Shown here: piece after piece, positions 51,464 through 60,216 of the stretch | Layout: every line of letters starts with the position of its first letter | How positions within the stretch are numbered: the first letter of the stretch is position 1 | Source: Sulfitobacter sp. OXR-159 | GTDB taxonomy: Bacteria > Pseudomonadota > Alphaproteobacteria > Rhodobacterales > Rhodobacteraceae | Direction of reading: 5' to 3' | DNA: 64,000 bases | NCBI RefSeq assembly: GCF_034377145.1 | Contig: NZ_CP139712.1 | Coordinates: 1 to 64,000 of the forward strand | Notes under the pieces: model-generated | What the model was told of the DNA's origin: nothing | The model's input: only the letters and a program-made list of their open reading frames with translations | Databases searched by the model: none | Made by a program: the position numbers and the translations under genes

Positions 51464-52848
51464 CCAACGACGATCTTGGTCATCATGCCCGAAGCCGCAT
51501 GCGACAGCATGTGGCAATGTAGCAGCCATTGGCCCGGGTTGTCCGCCACAAAGGCAATCTCGCGCGTCTGACCCCGTTCAAGAAGGGTCGTGTCACGCAG
51601 CGGTCCGAGGGTGCCGTTTTCGGCGACCTCGTGGAAGTGAATGCCATGCAGGTGCATCGCGTGCGGAAACGCCGTGTCGTTCACGATCTTCAATCGTACA
51701 TTCTGGCCGCGGTCCAGCCGCGCAAGGGGATCACCGTTGATCCCGTCCACTTTGCCGTTGAACGACCAGAAATACCCGGCCTCGACGATCTCGCCGATCG
51801 GCTTGAGTTCGCCCCCAAGGGAAGCGGACCTCATCCGCCCCATGGCACCGCCTTCCATACTCAGGCTGAGCATCGTGGCTTCACTCAAGTCGACCATCCT
51901 GTGGTCGTTCGGCGGCAAGGCCAAAGGCGCGTCTCGACGATTTTTCGAGCCCCACTCAACGACCTCGAATGTAACCTGGCTGAAGGCCTCTTCCCGGCCG
52001 AACTGAAGAATATGAGCCGTTTCACCAACATCCGCGACCACATCGACGATCAGGTCGATCCGTTGAGCCGGAGCGAGGATCATCGGCTCCGTCACCTTAA
52101 TGGGTGCAGCCAGGGGCATGCCGTCCAAAGCAACCGCCCAACCGTCAAGGCCTTCCAGCCCCAGTTGGAAATTGCGCGCATTGGCAGCATTGATCAGCCG
52201 CAAGCGCAGTCTTTCGTTCTTGCGTGCACTCAGGCCCAGATTGAAGGTTCCATTGGTCGTCAGCAGGTTGCCGATGCGCCCTGCGTGGCTGAGATCATGA
52301 GGCGCTCCGAAGTCGTCTTTGATCTGCGCGGTTTCGGGGTCAATAAGCCAATCATCCAGGATCAGGACTTCCTCGCGATCAATGTCGAGAGGCTCGGCCT
52401 CTTCCACGATCAGTGCACCGTAAAGCCCTCTGCCCACCTGCTCAAACGACCTATTATGGGCATGGTACCAATAGGTCCCGGCATCCGGGACAGTAAAGTC
52501 ATAGTCGAATGTTTCCTCCGGCTGGACCACATCCTGTGTCAGGCCGGAAACGCCATCCATCGCATTGTCGATGCGGATGCCGTGCCAATGCGTCGACGTT
52601 CCCTGAGAAAACCGGTTGACCAATCTGCGCTGGACACGCCCCCCCTGCGCCACGCGAATCTCCGGACCGGGTGAGCCGCCGTCAAAGCACCAAAGCGATG
52701 TCTTGCCATAGTTGCCGGGCAGCAGCTGCACGTCGCTTTGCTGGGCTGTCAGGGTCGCGAATGGCGTGCCCGCAAATCCAGTGCTGGCCGACAGACCACT
52801 GAACGCAGCAGATGTTGCCAGAAATTGGCGGCGATTGAGCGTGATCAT
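51460..52848 (-). CDS. Tat-exported multicopper oxidase (CueO/CopA type)
   Basis: The 462-aa periplasmic oxidase has a twin-arginine signal ([15 protein letters not shown]) and all copper motifs: [31 protein letters not shown] and [14 protein letters not shown] (type 1, 2 and 3 ligands). It should oxidise Cu(I) to Cu(II) with oxygen. The ATG at 52848 places the Tat motif at the usual position. Tightly coupled cytochrome genes on both sides suggest a shared electron-transfer role. Confidence 0.93.
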   Translation of the reverse strand: MITLNRRQFLATSAAFSGLSASTGFAGTPFATLTAQQSDVQLLPGNYGKTSLWCFDGGSPGPEIRVAQGGRVQRRLVNRFSQGTSTHWHGIRIDNAMDGVSGLTQDVVQPEETFDYDFTVPDAGTYWYHAHNRSFEQVGRGLYGALIVEEAEPLDIDREEVLILDDWLIDPETAQIKDDFGAPHDLSHAGRIGNLLTTNGTFNLGLSARKNERLRLRLINAANARNFQLGLEGLDGWAVALDGMPLAAPIKVTEPMILAPAQRIDLIVDVVADVGETAHILQFGREEAFSQVTFEVVEWGSKNRRDAPLALPPNDHRMVDLSEATMLSLSMEGGAMGRMRSASLGGELKPIGEIVEAGYFWSFNGKVDGINGDPLARLDRGQNVRLKIVNDTAFPHAMHLHGIHFHEVAENGTLGPLRDTTLLERGQTREIAFVADNPGQWLLHCHMLSHAASGMMTKIVVG

Positions 52849-52864
52849 TCGTGGGTTCCCAAGA

Positions 52865-53755
52865 TTATGATTTGTTGTCCAGCAGGTAGGTGGCCATCGC
52901 ATTCAGGTCTGCGTCGCTCAGAAAGCCCGTGCCATAGCGCACGACTTCGGCCATTGATCCACCAAATACGTCGCCAGACGGCGTTATGCCAGATCGCAAT
53001 GCATAAGCCATATCGTCTGTTGTCCAGCCTTCGGACACAAGATCGCGCGTCCGGATCGAAGGTGCTTTGCCACCTCCCGGCAAGGCGTCGTTGCCGGAAA
53101 ACCTCTTCGATACTATGCGTGCGCCTGCAAAGTTCCGCGTTGTGTGGCAGGCAGCACAATGTGCCGCCCCGTTGACCAGCAGCTTGCCCCTGTTCCAAGC
53201 ATCGCTTCGGTCCGCCTCTGGTGCGGTGTCAGGCTTTGTCAGAAAAGCCGCCCGCCAAAGTTTCATCCCCCATCGCTGATCGAACGGAAAAGGCACCTCA
53301 TGGGACGGGGTCGGCACATTCACGGCTGGCACGGTCTGGAACGCGGCCCACAGATCGGCAATGTCCTGATCCGTGTAATTTGCATAAAACGGGTAGGTGA
53401 AGGTGGGATAATAGGGGTCTCCGTCCGGGGAAATTCCCTGCCTTACCGGGAGTGCAAACTCTTCTACTGTCCAGCCGCCAATCCCGAATTCGACATCGGT
53501 GGTCAGATTTGGCGGATAGAATGTCCCGAAATCGGTCCGGAGCGGCGCTCCTCCTGCCAATGGCGCCCCGCCAGCTTCAAAGTTGGTGTGGCACGCAATG
53601 CATCCACTGGCGCGCGCCAGATACGACCCCCGCTGGGCATCGCCTTGCAGGGTCAGGTCCGAGACTGGCGCACCGATCGGCCAGGCTATCGTTGCCGCGA
53701 CAACGCCGATGCCGCCGACGACCCCCGCACCGATGATCCAACGCCACCACCGCAT
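52865..53755 (-). CDS. Di-heme cytochrome c (alcohol-dehydrogenase subunit type)
   Basis: The 296-aa protein has an N-terminal anchor (WWRWIIGAGVVGGIGVV) and two heme sites, ASGCIACHTNFEAGG and GAAHCAACHTTRNF, each with a downstream Met candidate. It resembles the cytochrome subunits that serve membrane dehydrogenases and sulfite or multicopper partners. It lies 16 bp upstream of the multicopper oxidase gene in the same operon. Confidence 0.88.
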   Translation of the reverse strand: MRWWRWIIGAGVVGGIGVVAATIAWPIGAPVSDLTLQGDAQRGSYLARASGCIACHTNFEAGGAPLAGGAPLRTDFGTFYPPNLTTDVEFGIGGWTVEEFALPVRQGISPDGDPYYPTFTYPFYANYTDQDIADLWAAFQTVPAVNVPTPSHEVPFPFDQRWGMKLWRAAFLTKPDTAPEADRSDAWNRGKLLVNGAAHCAACHTTRNFAGARIVSKRFSGNDALPGGGKAPSIRTRDLVSEGWTTDDMAYALRSGITPSGDVFGGSMAEVVRYGTGFLSDADLNAMATYLLDNKS

Positions 53756-53759
53756 CTGA

Positions 53760-54359
53760 TCACTTGTCCTCTTTGCGGAACTTCTGGTGGCAGGCCGAAC
53801 AGGTCTGGGCGACCATCGCGAACGCACGGTCGGTCGGCATGTCCGCAAACATCTCGGTCGTCATGGGAAGGTCCGATCCCATCATGCCCCCTCCCATTGC
53901 AGGCGCGGACCCGCCACCCATCATCCCGTCAGTGGCGCCGCCCATCATTGATTCGCTACCGTTGCCCTGTGCTGCGGCCAACCCATTGCCTGCGCTCAAC
54001 TTCAATCCTTCGGCGGCTGTTCTCAACTCTTGCGCAAGGGCCGCGAACTCTTCGCTGTTTTCCCAGACCGACGGCAACGCCTTGGACACTCCGCCACCCG
54101 AGCCTTCAGGAAACAGTCGCGTCATTTGCTCACCGGCATGGCCGATCATCGCGCCAGCTTCCCTGCGGACGACATCGGCGTCATAAGGTACCTGACCCCG
54201 CATCATGGGTGATAGCGTCTTGAGTGTTTTGGCCATCGCGGACATGCCCTGCATCCGCTCCAGCACCACGCCGGTTGCTCCGGAATGCGCCAAGGCAGCA
54301 ACGCCGGTCGTCCCGATCGCAATGGCAGTAATCCATATCTTCATGTTCAAGTTGGTCAT
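53760..54359 (-). CDS. Cytochrome c-prime-like protein
   Basis: The roughly 199-aa secreted protein has one C-terminal heme site (AQTCSACHQKFRKED), as in cytochrome c-prime, and an N-terminal signal (IWITAIAIGTTGVAALAHS). A Met/Gly-rich insert (SMMGGATDGMMGGGS, GGGMMGSDLPM) sits just before the heme helix and could bind copper. The start is uncertain: ATG 54359 is used here; 54347 and a TTG at 54368 are alternatives. Confidence 0.82.
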   Translation of the reverse strand: MTNLNMKIWITAIAIGTTGVAALAHSGATGVVLERMQGMSAMAKTLKTLSPMMRGQVPYDADVVRREAGAMIGHAGEQMTRLFPEGSGGGVSKALPSVWENSEEFAALAQELRTAAEGLKLSAGNGLAAAQGNGSESMMGGATDGMMGGGSAPAMGGGMMGSDLPMTTEMFADMPTDRAFAMVAQTCSACHQKFRKEDK

Positions 54360-54364
54360 TCCTG

Positions 54365-54823
54365 TCAATTGATCCCGTTGGCGCGCTGAAGTTCCCGCAC
54401 ATATGCAACAACCATCTTCACATCGCCGGGCGTGACGCCTTCAACTGGCGGCATATTGCCAAACTTCCAATGGTGCGCTCTGACACCTTGTTTCGCGGCA
54501 AGCAAAAAAGCGGCGTCACCGTGATGGCTCGGTTCATAGATCTTGTGGACAAGCGGCGGTGCCACGCCATTCTGTCCGGCAGCATTCGCACCGTGACAAG
54601 CGGCGCAAGCGCCATCGAAAACACGCTTTCCCAATTGGGCATTTGCTGAGAATTCAGCAGGCACAACCACGTCTGCAATCGGCGCGCCCTCTTCCGTCTG
54701 CGAAAGATCAGGCGTTGTCATTGTGTGGCCGGGCATCGAAGACGATGGCTGCAATTGCTGCCAGATCACAACCGCGCCACCGACGACAAAAAACGCCGCA
54801 ATCAGGATGCCGGACTTCGACAT
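54365..54823 (-). CDS. Mono-heme cytochrome c
   Basis: The 152-aa protein has an N-terminal anchor (GILIAAFFVVGGAVVIW), a Met/His-bearing linker (MPGHTMTTPD) and one heme site [18 protein letters not shown], with FGNMPPV supplying the axial Met. Its start overlaps the L,D-transpeptidase stop by one base, so the cell-wall enzyme and the cytochromes are in one transcript. Confidence 0.88.
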   Translation of the reverse strand: MSKSGILIAAFFVVGGAVVIWQQLQPSSSMPGHTMTTPDLSQTEEGAPIADVVVPAEFSANAQLGKRVFDGACAACHGANAAGQNGVAPPLVHKIYEPSHHGDAAFLLAAKQGVRAHHWKFGNMPPVEGVTPGDVKMVVAYVRELQRANGIN

Positions 54824-55395
54824 CAGATTAATCGTACCTGCGTGCCGACCGGTGTCCTTTCGAACACCTCGATGATTTGCTCGTTGTAGAGACCGATACA
54901 CCCGCTTGAAGAGCGTCTTCCGATCTTGCGCGTATCATGGGTGCCGTGAATCCTGTAGTACGTCCAACTCAGGTGCAGGGCACGGACGCCCAACGGGTTA
55001 TCCGGCCCGGGCGGCATATAGGCTGGCAAAGACGGGTCACGTTCGCGCATGGAGGGTGTAGGGGTCCAGTCAGGTTCGGGGTCCTTGAACGTGACTGTCG
55101 TGTAGCCGCGCTTTGTCAGCTCGTCAGACAAGGGAACCGATGTCGGATAAATGCGCATTTCGCCATCGGCCGTCCAGTGTTGCATCACGCGGGTAACGGT
55201 GTCTGCGATGATGATACCCTTGTCCAAAGCGTCAAAGTGGTCTTGCCAAGCGTGTGTACGAAACGATGAGATATTCCTTCGGACACTGGTTTGATCCACC
55301 TGCGCACGCAGGATGGACGGGGCCGCGAAAGCTGCCGATGCGGCACCTGCCGTGAATGCTCGACGCGTTACACGTGTTTGCTTGCGGGTCATCAT
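54823..55395 (-). CDS. Tat-exported L,D-transpeptidase, copy 2
   Basis: The 190-aa YkuD-domain protein has a twin-arginine signal (RVTRRAFTAGAASAAF) and the active-site pattern YYRIHGTHDTRKIGRRSSSGC followed by IGL. It is translationally coupled to the cytochrome gene that follows. It differs substantially from copies 1 and 3, so these are not recent duplicates. Confidence 0.9.
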   Translation of the reverse strand: MMTRKQTRVTRRAFTAGAASAAFAAPSILRAQVDQTSVRRNISSFRTHAWQDHFDALDKGIIIADTVTRVMQHWTADGEMRIYPTSVPLSDELTKRGYTTVTFKDPEPDWTPTPSMRERDPSLPAYMPPGPDNPLGVRALHLSWTYYRIHGTHDTRKIGRRSSSGCIGLYNEQIIEVFERTPVGTQVRLI

Positions 55396-55523
55396 ATGGC
55401 CTCATGTTGTTGTCTGCCTATCCACTAGACTACCCGCCTGGTCGCATTTCATGAACAGTCCGGGGCCTGATATTATGTAACGATATGTATCCCGGCCAAC
55501 GGACACGTCTTCGCGCTGCTGCC

Positions 55524-56117
55524 TCAAACCTCGATGGGTTTCAGGACAACACGCGTGTCGAGCGGGACCTTCTCATAGAGTTCGATGATCTGATTATTGG
55601 TAAGCCTTGCACAGCCGTTTGAGACACGTCGACCAATCGTCTTCGGATCCGTTGTGCCGTGAATTCTCAGGTAGGTGTCCCCACGCCCTGGCTGGTAAAG
55701 ATACAAGGCGCGGGCACCGAGTGGATTGTTCAGCCCACCGGGCACACCGCCCGCAAAACGAAGATATCGGTCAGGATCTCTGGCTATCATGGCGGGTGTG
55801 GGCGTCCACCGCGGCCACTTTTGCTTGCGCGCGACATAGAACTCGCCGGATTCATAGAGCCCCTCCCGGCCAATTCCGACGGTATACCTGATTGCCCGAT
55901 TGTTCGGCAAAGTCCAAAATAAAGCGAACTGGTTCGGATCGACATGTATTTCTCCCGGTTTGTCTGCCTCGGTGAACGGAACCTGGCGCGGCAACTGCTC
56001 CGGGGGCACCACAGATGGCCCGACGCGCCGGTCGTGCTCTGCGTCACTATGCGCGAATGCTGTTTTTCCACTCACCGAAAGAGCTGCAACAGAAGTCAGG
56101 AAATATCTTCGTTTCAT
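55524..56117 (-). CDS. L,D-transpeptidase, copy 3
   Basis: The 197-aa YkuD-domain protein has a Tat-like signal (MKRRYFLTSVAALSVSGKTA) and the active-site pattern YLRIHGTTDPKTIGRRVSNGC followed by ARL. It closely resembles copy 1 at 37068 in the PRWTPTPAMIARDP and NNPLGARALYLY segments. It starts 17 bp after the sensor kinase gene, so it is probably the first structural gene under that two-component system. Confidence 0.9.
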   Translation of the reverse strand: MKRRYFLTSVAALSVSGKTAFAHSDAEHDRRVGPSVVPPEQLPRQVPFTEADKPGEIHVDPNQFALFWTLPNNRAIRYTVGIGREGLYESGEFYVARKQKWPRWTPTPAMIARDPDRYLRFAGGVPGGLNNPLGARALYLYQPGRGDTYLRIHGTTDPKTIGRRVSNGCARLTNNQIIELYEKVPLDTRVVLKPIEV

Positions 56118-56134
56118 ATACTTGCCTCACTAAA

Positions 56135-57577
56135 CTAGTCGGGTTTGAGGTGACGAACAACCCGCGCCATATGTGGCGAGCCTTCCTCTTTCGGGGCTGA
56201 CTCGGCGCTTTGTTTGACGGGCAGCGTGATTTCAGCGCGCAGACCCCCATCAGTGCGGTTTTTCAGTTCGATAGAACCACCGTGCTCAAGGATGATGCTG
56301 CGCGCAATCGACAGCCCCAGGCCATGACCGCCGGTATCCTGTGATCGCGACGTCTCGAGCCTGACATAGGGTCCGAAAACAGCCTCCAGCTGATTGTCGG
56401 GAATACCGGGCCCCTGATCGTCGATGGCGACCACTACCTCACTGCCCATGCGTTGCCACGAAACCCTGGCCTCACTCCCGTAGCGGATCGCGTTCTCAAT
56501 CAGGTTTCTCAACGCGCGCCCCATCGCGCTTGGTTTCACGGATACGATGAGTGGACCTTGGCTGGTCACCTGAACCTTGTCCAAGCCCATACCAGTGATC
56601 AGATCGTGCAAATCAACCGATTGGACCTCTTCATGCTGTCCGACGCCCTTCGCGAAATCGAGGGTCGCATCGACCATCCGTTGCATCTCTTCACTTGACG
56701 CCACCAAGGACGTGCGCGTGTCTTCGTCGTCCACCATTTCGGCCCGCACCCTAAGCGCCGTCAAAGGCGAGCGCAGATCATGCGCAAGCGCTGCAAGCAT
56801 CTGGGTCCGGTCACTGACAAATCGCGTCAGGCGATCCTGCATGATGTTGAATGATCGGGTCAGATCCCGAACTTCCTTCGGCCCTACGACCGGCAGATCG
56901 CCCTTGGCGGCGCCGCGACCCAGACGTTCGGACGCAGTCGCGAGATCGTTGAGTGGTCCGGTCAGTCGGGACAGGAGAAACCAGAAACTTGCAACCAGCA
57001 GAAGTCCCGCAGTCAGTGCAAAGGATATGTTGGACGCCAGCGACCTTTGCAGAGGCGGCCGTTCGAACCGCGTCTCGATGTTGAGCCAATTCCCACCGGA
57101 CAGCGCAATGGACAGCTCCATCTCGATGGCCGCAAGGCTGCCCTGCATCATTTCGGCGTGCATTTGCGCCATTTCCGGTGACAGGTTCGGAAGGGGCAGC
57201 AGACCTCCCTCGATTTCATGAACCTCAACCCGGATATCCCGGCTGTAGCTTTCCTGAAGCAGTGCCCGTATCCGCGCTTCGACCGCTCCACCGTCATCGT
57301 GTTGTCCGTGTGCAACCGACGGCTCGTCTGTAAGGTCGAACCGTACGAGCGGAGACGTTGCCGCGCGGACGATCTGGGCATGCAATTCCGGGGGTGCGCC
57401 TTCAATCAACTGTGCGACATTTGCGGCCCTTCCGGCGGCTTCGGCACCGATGGCGGCCTGAATGGCTAACGAGCGTTCATCAACGAAAAACCAAAGACTC
57501 AGAGCTTGCGCGAGGATCAAGACACCGAGGACCAGAAGGGCAATCTGTGCACGCAACGTCCGCGGAAGCAGCTTCAT
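56135..57577 (-). CDS. Sensor histidine kinase, probably metal-responsive
   Basis: The 480-aa kinase has two membrane spans (about 10-32 and 185-207) around a periplasmic domain, a HAMP domain, the phospho-acceptor LAALAHDLRSPLTALR, and the ATPase motifs NLIENAIRYG, DDQGPGIP and GGHGLGLSIA. The periplasmic loop has a Met/His cluster (LSPEMAQMHAEMMQG) that could sense copper. The ATG at 57577 overlaps the response-regulator stop (ATGA). Confidence 0.91.
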   Translation of the reverse strand: MKLLPRTLRAQIALLVLGVLILAQALSLWFFVDERSLAIQAAIGAEAAGRAANVAQLIEGAPPELHAQIVRAATSPLVRFDLTDEPSVAHGQHDDGGAVEARIRALLQESYSRDIRVEVHEIEGGLLPLPNLSPEMAQMHAEMMQGSLAAIEMELSIALSGGNWLNIETRFERPPLQRSLASNISFALTAGLLLVASFWFLLSRLTGPLNDLATASERLGRGAAKGDLPVVGPKEVRDLTRSFNIMQDRLTRFVSDRTQMLAALAHDLRSPLTALRVRAEMVDDEDTRTSLVASSEEMQRMVDATLDFAKGVGQHEEVQSVDLHDLITGMGLDKVQVTSQGPLIVSVKPSAMGRALRNLIENAIRYGSEARVSWQRMGSEVVVAIDDQGPGIPDNQLEAVFGPYVRLETSRSQDTGGHGLGLSIARSIILEHGGSIELKNRTDGGLRAEITLPVKQSAESAPKEEGSPHMARVVRHLKPD

Positions 57578-58293
57578 TCGCAAATCTCGACATCGCAGGA
57601 AAGACTATACCCCCCATGCCGGACAGTCGCGATGATCTTCGGGCGCAAAACGTCCTCTTCCATCTTCCGGCGCAACCGGCTCACCTGATTGTCGATGGTT
57701 CGGTCCAATGGACCGGCGACCCGGCCGGTGCTCAATTTGAGCAGCTCGTCGCGGCCAATGACCGTCCTTGGCCTTTGCAGGAACAGGGTCAGGAGTTTGA
57801 GTTCACCGGATGTAAGTTGCGTACGCGAACCGCCTTGGTCAATCAGTGTGCGGCCATCGAAATCCAGCTTTAGGTGTGCAAACTTCAACGTTTTCCCCGC
57901 AAAACCATTCGGTTTTGGGATCAGCTGCGTCCGACGCAATATCGCGTTGATCCGCGCCACCAGTTCCTTGGGATTAAACGGCTTGGCGAGATAATCGTCT
58001 GCCCCGCCATCCAGACCCGCGATGCGGTCTTCGTCGTCACCCAATGCGGTCAGCATCAGGATCGGAATATGCCCTTCCTTGCGCAATCGCCTGCACGCGG
58101 ACAGCCCGTCTTCCCCCGGCATCATCACATCGAGGACAATCAGATCGAAATGCGCTTCCGCCAGCCTTGCGTCCATCTCAACTGCATTTTCCGCCGCTGA
58201 AGCACGCATGCCGTTGCGTTCCAGATAACTGGTGACGGATTTCCGAATCTCTGAATGGTCATCGACGACAAGGATGCGTGGCAGATCGCTCAT
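57574..58293 (-). CDS. OmpR/PhoB-family response regulator
   Basis: The 239-aa regulator has a receiver domain (ILVVDDHSE, phospho-acceptor VLDVMMPGEDG, KPF) and a C-terminal winged helix (LTSGELKLLTLFLQRP, DNQVSRLRRKME). It is coupled to the kinase gene and leads the long operon to 50250. By analogy with CusR/CopR it may be copper-responsive. No target box was identified. Confidence 0.93.
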   Translation of the reverse strand: MSDLPRILVVDDHSEIRKSVTSYLERNGMRASAAENAVEMDARLAEAHFDLIVLDVMMPGEDGLSACRRLRKEGHIPILMLTALGDDEDRIAGLDGGADDYLAKPFNPKELVARINAILRRTQLIPKPNGFAGKTLKFAHLKLDFDGRTLIDQGGSRTQLTSGELKLLTLFLQRPRTVIGRDELLKLSTGRVAGPLDRTIDNQVSRLRRKMEEDVLRPKIIATVRHGGYSLSCDVEICE

Positions 58294-58418
58294 GCCGCCA
58301 ACATAGTCATTTTCACCAAGGGACGCCCATCCCGTGTTTGTAGCCAAATGTAACAGCGCGGGCAGTCGACTTCGGGATACCGAGCAACTATTTAAGGAAG
58401 AACATCGAGGAGTTTTAA

Positions 58419-58865
58419 GTGAACCGACGTGAATTTGGCCTTACGGCACTCAGCCTGGCCTTGGCCGGGCCTGCTTTGTCGCAAACCGCCGCACCCACGT
58501 TGCAGGTGACAAAGACACCGACCTGCGGCTGCTGCGGCGCTTGGGTAAATGAGATGATCGCTGCCGGTTTCAAGGCATCGGTCGAGGACGTAGATTACGA
58601 CACGCTTCAGGTTCTGAAGCAGAAACACGGCATCGCGCCGGAACTGGCAGGATGTCACACTACGTCCGTGGGCGGATATTTCGTCGAGGGTCACGTGCCT
58701 GCGGCTGACATCGGGCGGTTGCTGAGCGAAAAACCTGTCGCGCGCGGACTGACAGCACCGGGAATGCCCATGGGTTCGCCCGGCATGGGCCCCCAAGGTG
58801 ATCCCTATGATGTGCTGCTTGTACTGATGGATGGGTCGACGCAAGTCTTCGCAACCCACGGCTGA
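58419..58865 (+). CDS. DUF411 periplasmic metal-binding protein (CopG-like)
   Basis: The 148-aa protein has a signal sequence (MNRREFGLTALSLALAGPAL, partly Tat-like) and the DUF411 motif KTPTCGCCGAWVNEMIAAGF, followed by GCHTTSVGGYFVEGHVP. The family occurs in copper operons and probably binds copper through the CGCC motif. The start is GTG at 58419 after GAGGAG. It is divergent from the two-component operon. Confidence 0.9.
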   Translation: MNRREFGLTALSLALAGPALSQTAAPTLQVTKTPTCGCCGAWVNEMIAAGFKASVEDVDYDTLQVLKQKHGIAPELAGCHTTSVGGYFVEGHVPAADIGRLLSEKPVARGLTAPGMPMGSPGMGPQGDPYDVLLVLMDGSTQVFATHG

Positions 58866-59505
58866 CGTGTTTGCCCGCGATACGTTCCGACAAAGTTTTT
58901 CGCCGACCTTACCATTCGGCAGATTTTGTTGGAACGTATCCGTTCTGAGCTTGGCAAGCATATTGCCGTTCCTGCTTGTCTACATCCTCGCAACGCCTGG
59001 TTTTGCGACGCTGCTGCTGACGAATGGGACCGCGCTCTCGCGCTTCCTCCGGCAGGTCTTTACCAATGGGTTTGTGGTCGTTTTCCTCGTGAATTACTTG
59101 GGGTTCGTTTCCGCATCGGTCGCGCTGAAGCAGTACCAGCATCGGCCGATTGTTTACCTGGTTTTAGATGGCCTGCTGCGGAGTGTCGCATTCATTGGGG
59201 TTCACATTGCCGTCTATGTGATGTCGGCCGATCTGTTCGGCTCGTTCAACGGCAGCCGTGCAACAGCTTTGAGCGTGGTCGGACCAACGCTCGAGCGGTC
59301 GTTCATGTTTGGGAACATCTCGGGCGTATATCTCTATGCCCTGGCGCCCGGCACCTTCATCGCGCTTCTGGTGGTTCTGACAGAACCTTCTGGCGAGGCA
59401 TCGAAGCCTACCATGTTCAGGACAATGAGCATGGCCTTGCTGTTCAGCCTGACCCCGATCCCCCTCGTCACATTCCTGTCCTATGCGTTGGATCTGGCAA
59501 CCTGA
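58831..59505 (+). CDS. Hypothetical multi-span membrane protein
   Basis: A frame of up to 224 aa with about five hydrophobic segments (SVLSLASILPFLLVYILA, FVVVFLVNYLGFVSASVAL, LRSVAFIGVHIAVYVM, GTFIALLVVLTE, LLFSLTPIPLVTFLSYAL). I do not recognise the family. The ATG at 58831 overlaps the DUF411 gene by 35 bases. A GTG at 58867 just after that gene is an alternative start. It is probably cotranscribed with the DUF411 gene. Confidence 0.65.
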   Translation: MGRRKSSQPTADVFARDTFRQSFSPTLPFGRFCWNVSVLSLASILPFLLVYILATPGFATLLLTNGTALSRFLRQVFTNGFVVVFLVNYLGFVSASVALKQYQHRPIVYLVLDGLLRSVAFIGVHIAVYVMSADLFGSFNGSRATALSVVGPTLERSFMFGNISGVYLYALAPGTFIALLVVLTEPSGEASKPTMFRTMSMALLFSLTPIPLVTFLSYALDLAT

Positions 59506-59624
59506 CGGGCCAACTTGGTCAACGACCCGCAGGCTGTCATCTGATCAAATTGTATCCGAATGTACCCTTGACCTTGCCTCACTGGAATGTCGCAGAAGAA
59601 CACGAGCATATTCTGGAGAGCTAC

Positions 59625-59936
59625 ATGTCTGACAATCAAAGTCAAAAATCCACCGGTTCATCGAAACTGATGCAGTATGGTATGATGGCCTGTTGTGCCG
59701 TTATGTTGTTTCCAGTCGCCGCATTCTTTATTGCAGGCGGCACGATCGCGGGTCTGTGGGGCAACGTCGGCCTTTTTGCGCCGCTCGCACTTTGTCTTGG
59801 TGCGCATGTCGTCATGCACAGGATGATGGGAAAGTCGTGTCACGGGTCAAGAGTTGAACAGGCGAACGAGGCGACTGTGGATGCAGAATTTGAAGATGGC
59901 CAAGCTCCCGAACGAGAACTGGTACGCGCCCGCTAG
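59625..59936 (+). CDS. Small membrane protein of the copper island
   Basis: The 103-aa protein has two hydrophobic segments (about 17-42 and 46-64: MMACCAVMLFPVAAFFIAGG and LWGNVGLFAPLALCLGAHVV) with a CC pair and a HRMMGKSCHG segment that could bind metal. A GGAG ribosome site precedes the ATG. It resembles small DUF2933-type proteins of copper islands, but that assignment is tentative. Confidence 0.65.
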   Translation: MSDNQSQKSTGSSKLMQYGMMACCAVMLFPVAAFFIAGGTIAGLWGNVGLFAPLALCLGAHVVMHRMMGKSCHGSRVEQANEATVDAEFEDGQAPERELVRAR

Positions 59937-60159
59937 AACGCGGCTGACAATCGGAATTCCGATTGCAGGTATTCTGGCCCTCGGCGGTTGTGCCCAGTCG
60001 GCCTCGGGCAAGCTTTGCCCACTTGAGCCCCCTTCCGTGACACGGGATGCGGCACACGACGTCATGCTTCCCGTAGGATGTCGCTTGGTCGGTCAGTCTG
60101 AAGGTACTACCCACGAAATAGTCTGTGACGACGGCCGGACCGGATGGGCTTTCGATTAA
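59881..60159 (+). CDS. Small putative lipoprotein
   Basis: A 92-codon frame (ATG 59881; ATG 59896 also possible) has a hydrophobic segment ending in a lipobox (GIPIAGILALGGC). The mature part has four Cys, which may form two disulfides. It overlaps the preceding gene by 56 bases in another frame, so one of the two starts or stops may be misjudged. The function is unknown. Confidence 0.5.
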   Translation: MQNLKMAKLPNENWYAPARTRLTIGIPIAGILALGGCAQSASGKLCPLEPPSVTRDAAHDVMLPVGCRLVGQSEGTTHEIVCDDGRTGWAFD

Positions 60160-60216
60160 GCGCCAAACCTTGATCCTGCCTCACATTCACCTGCACAGCG
60201 ACGGTCGCCCACGCCA

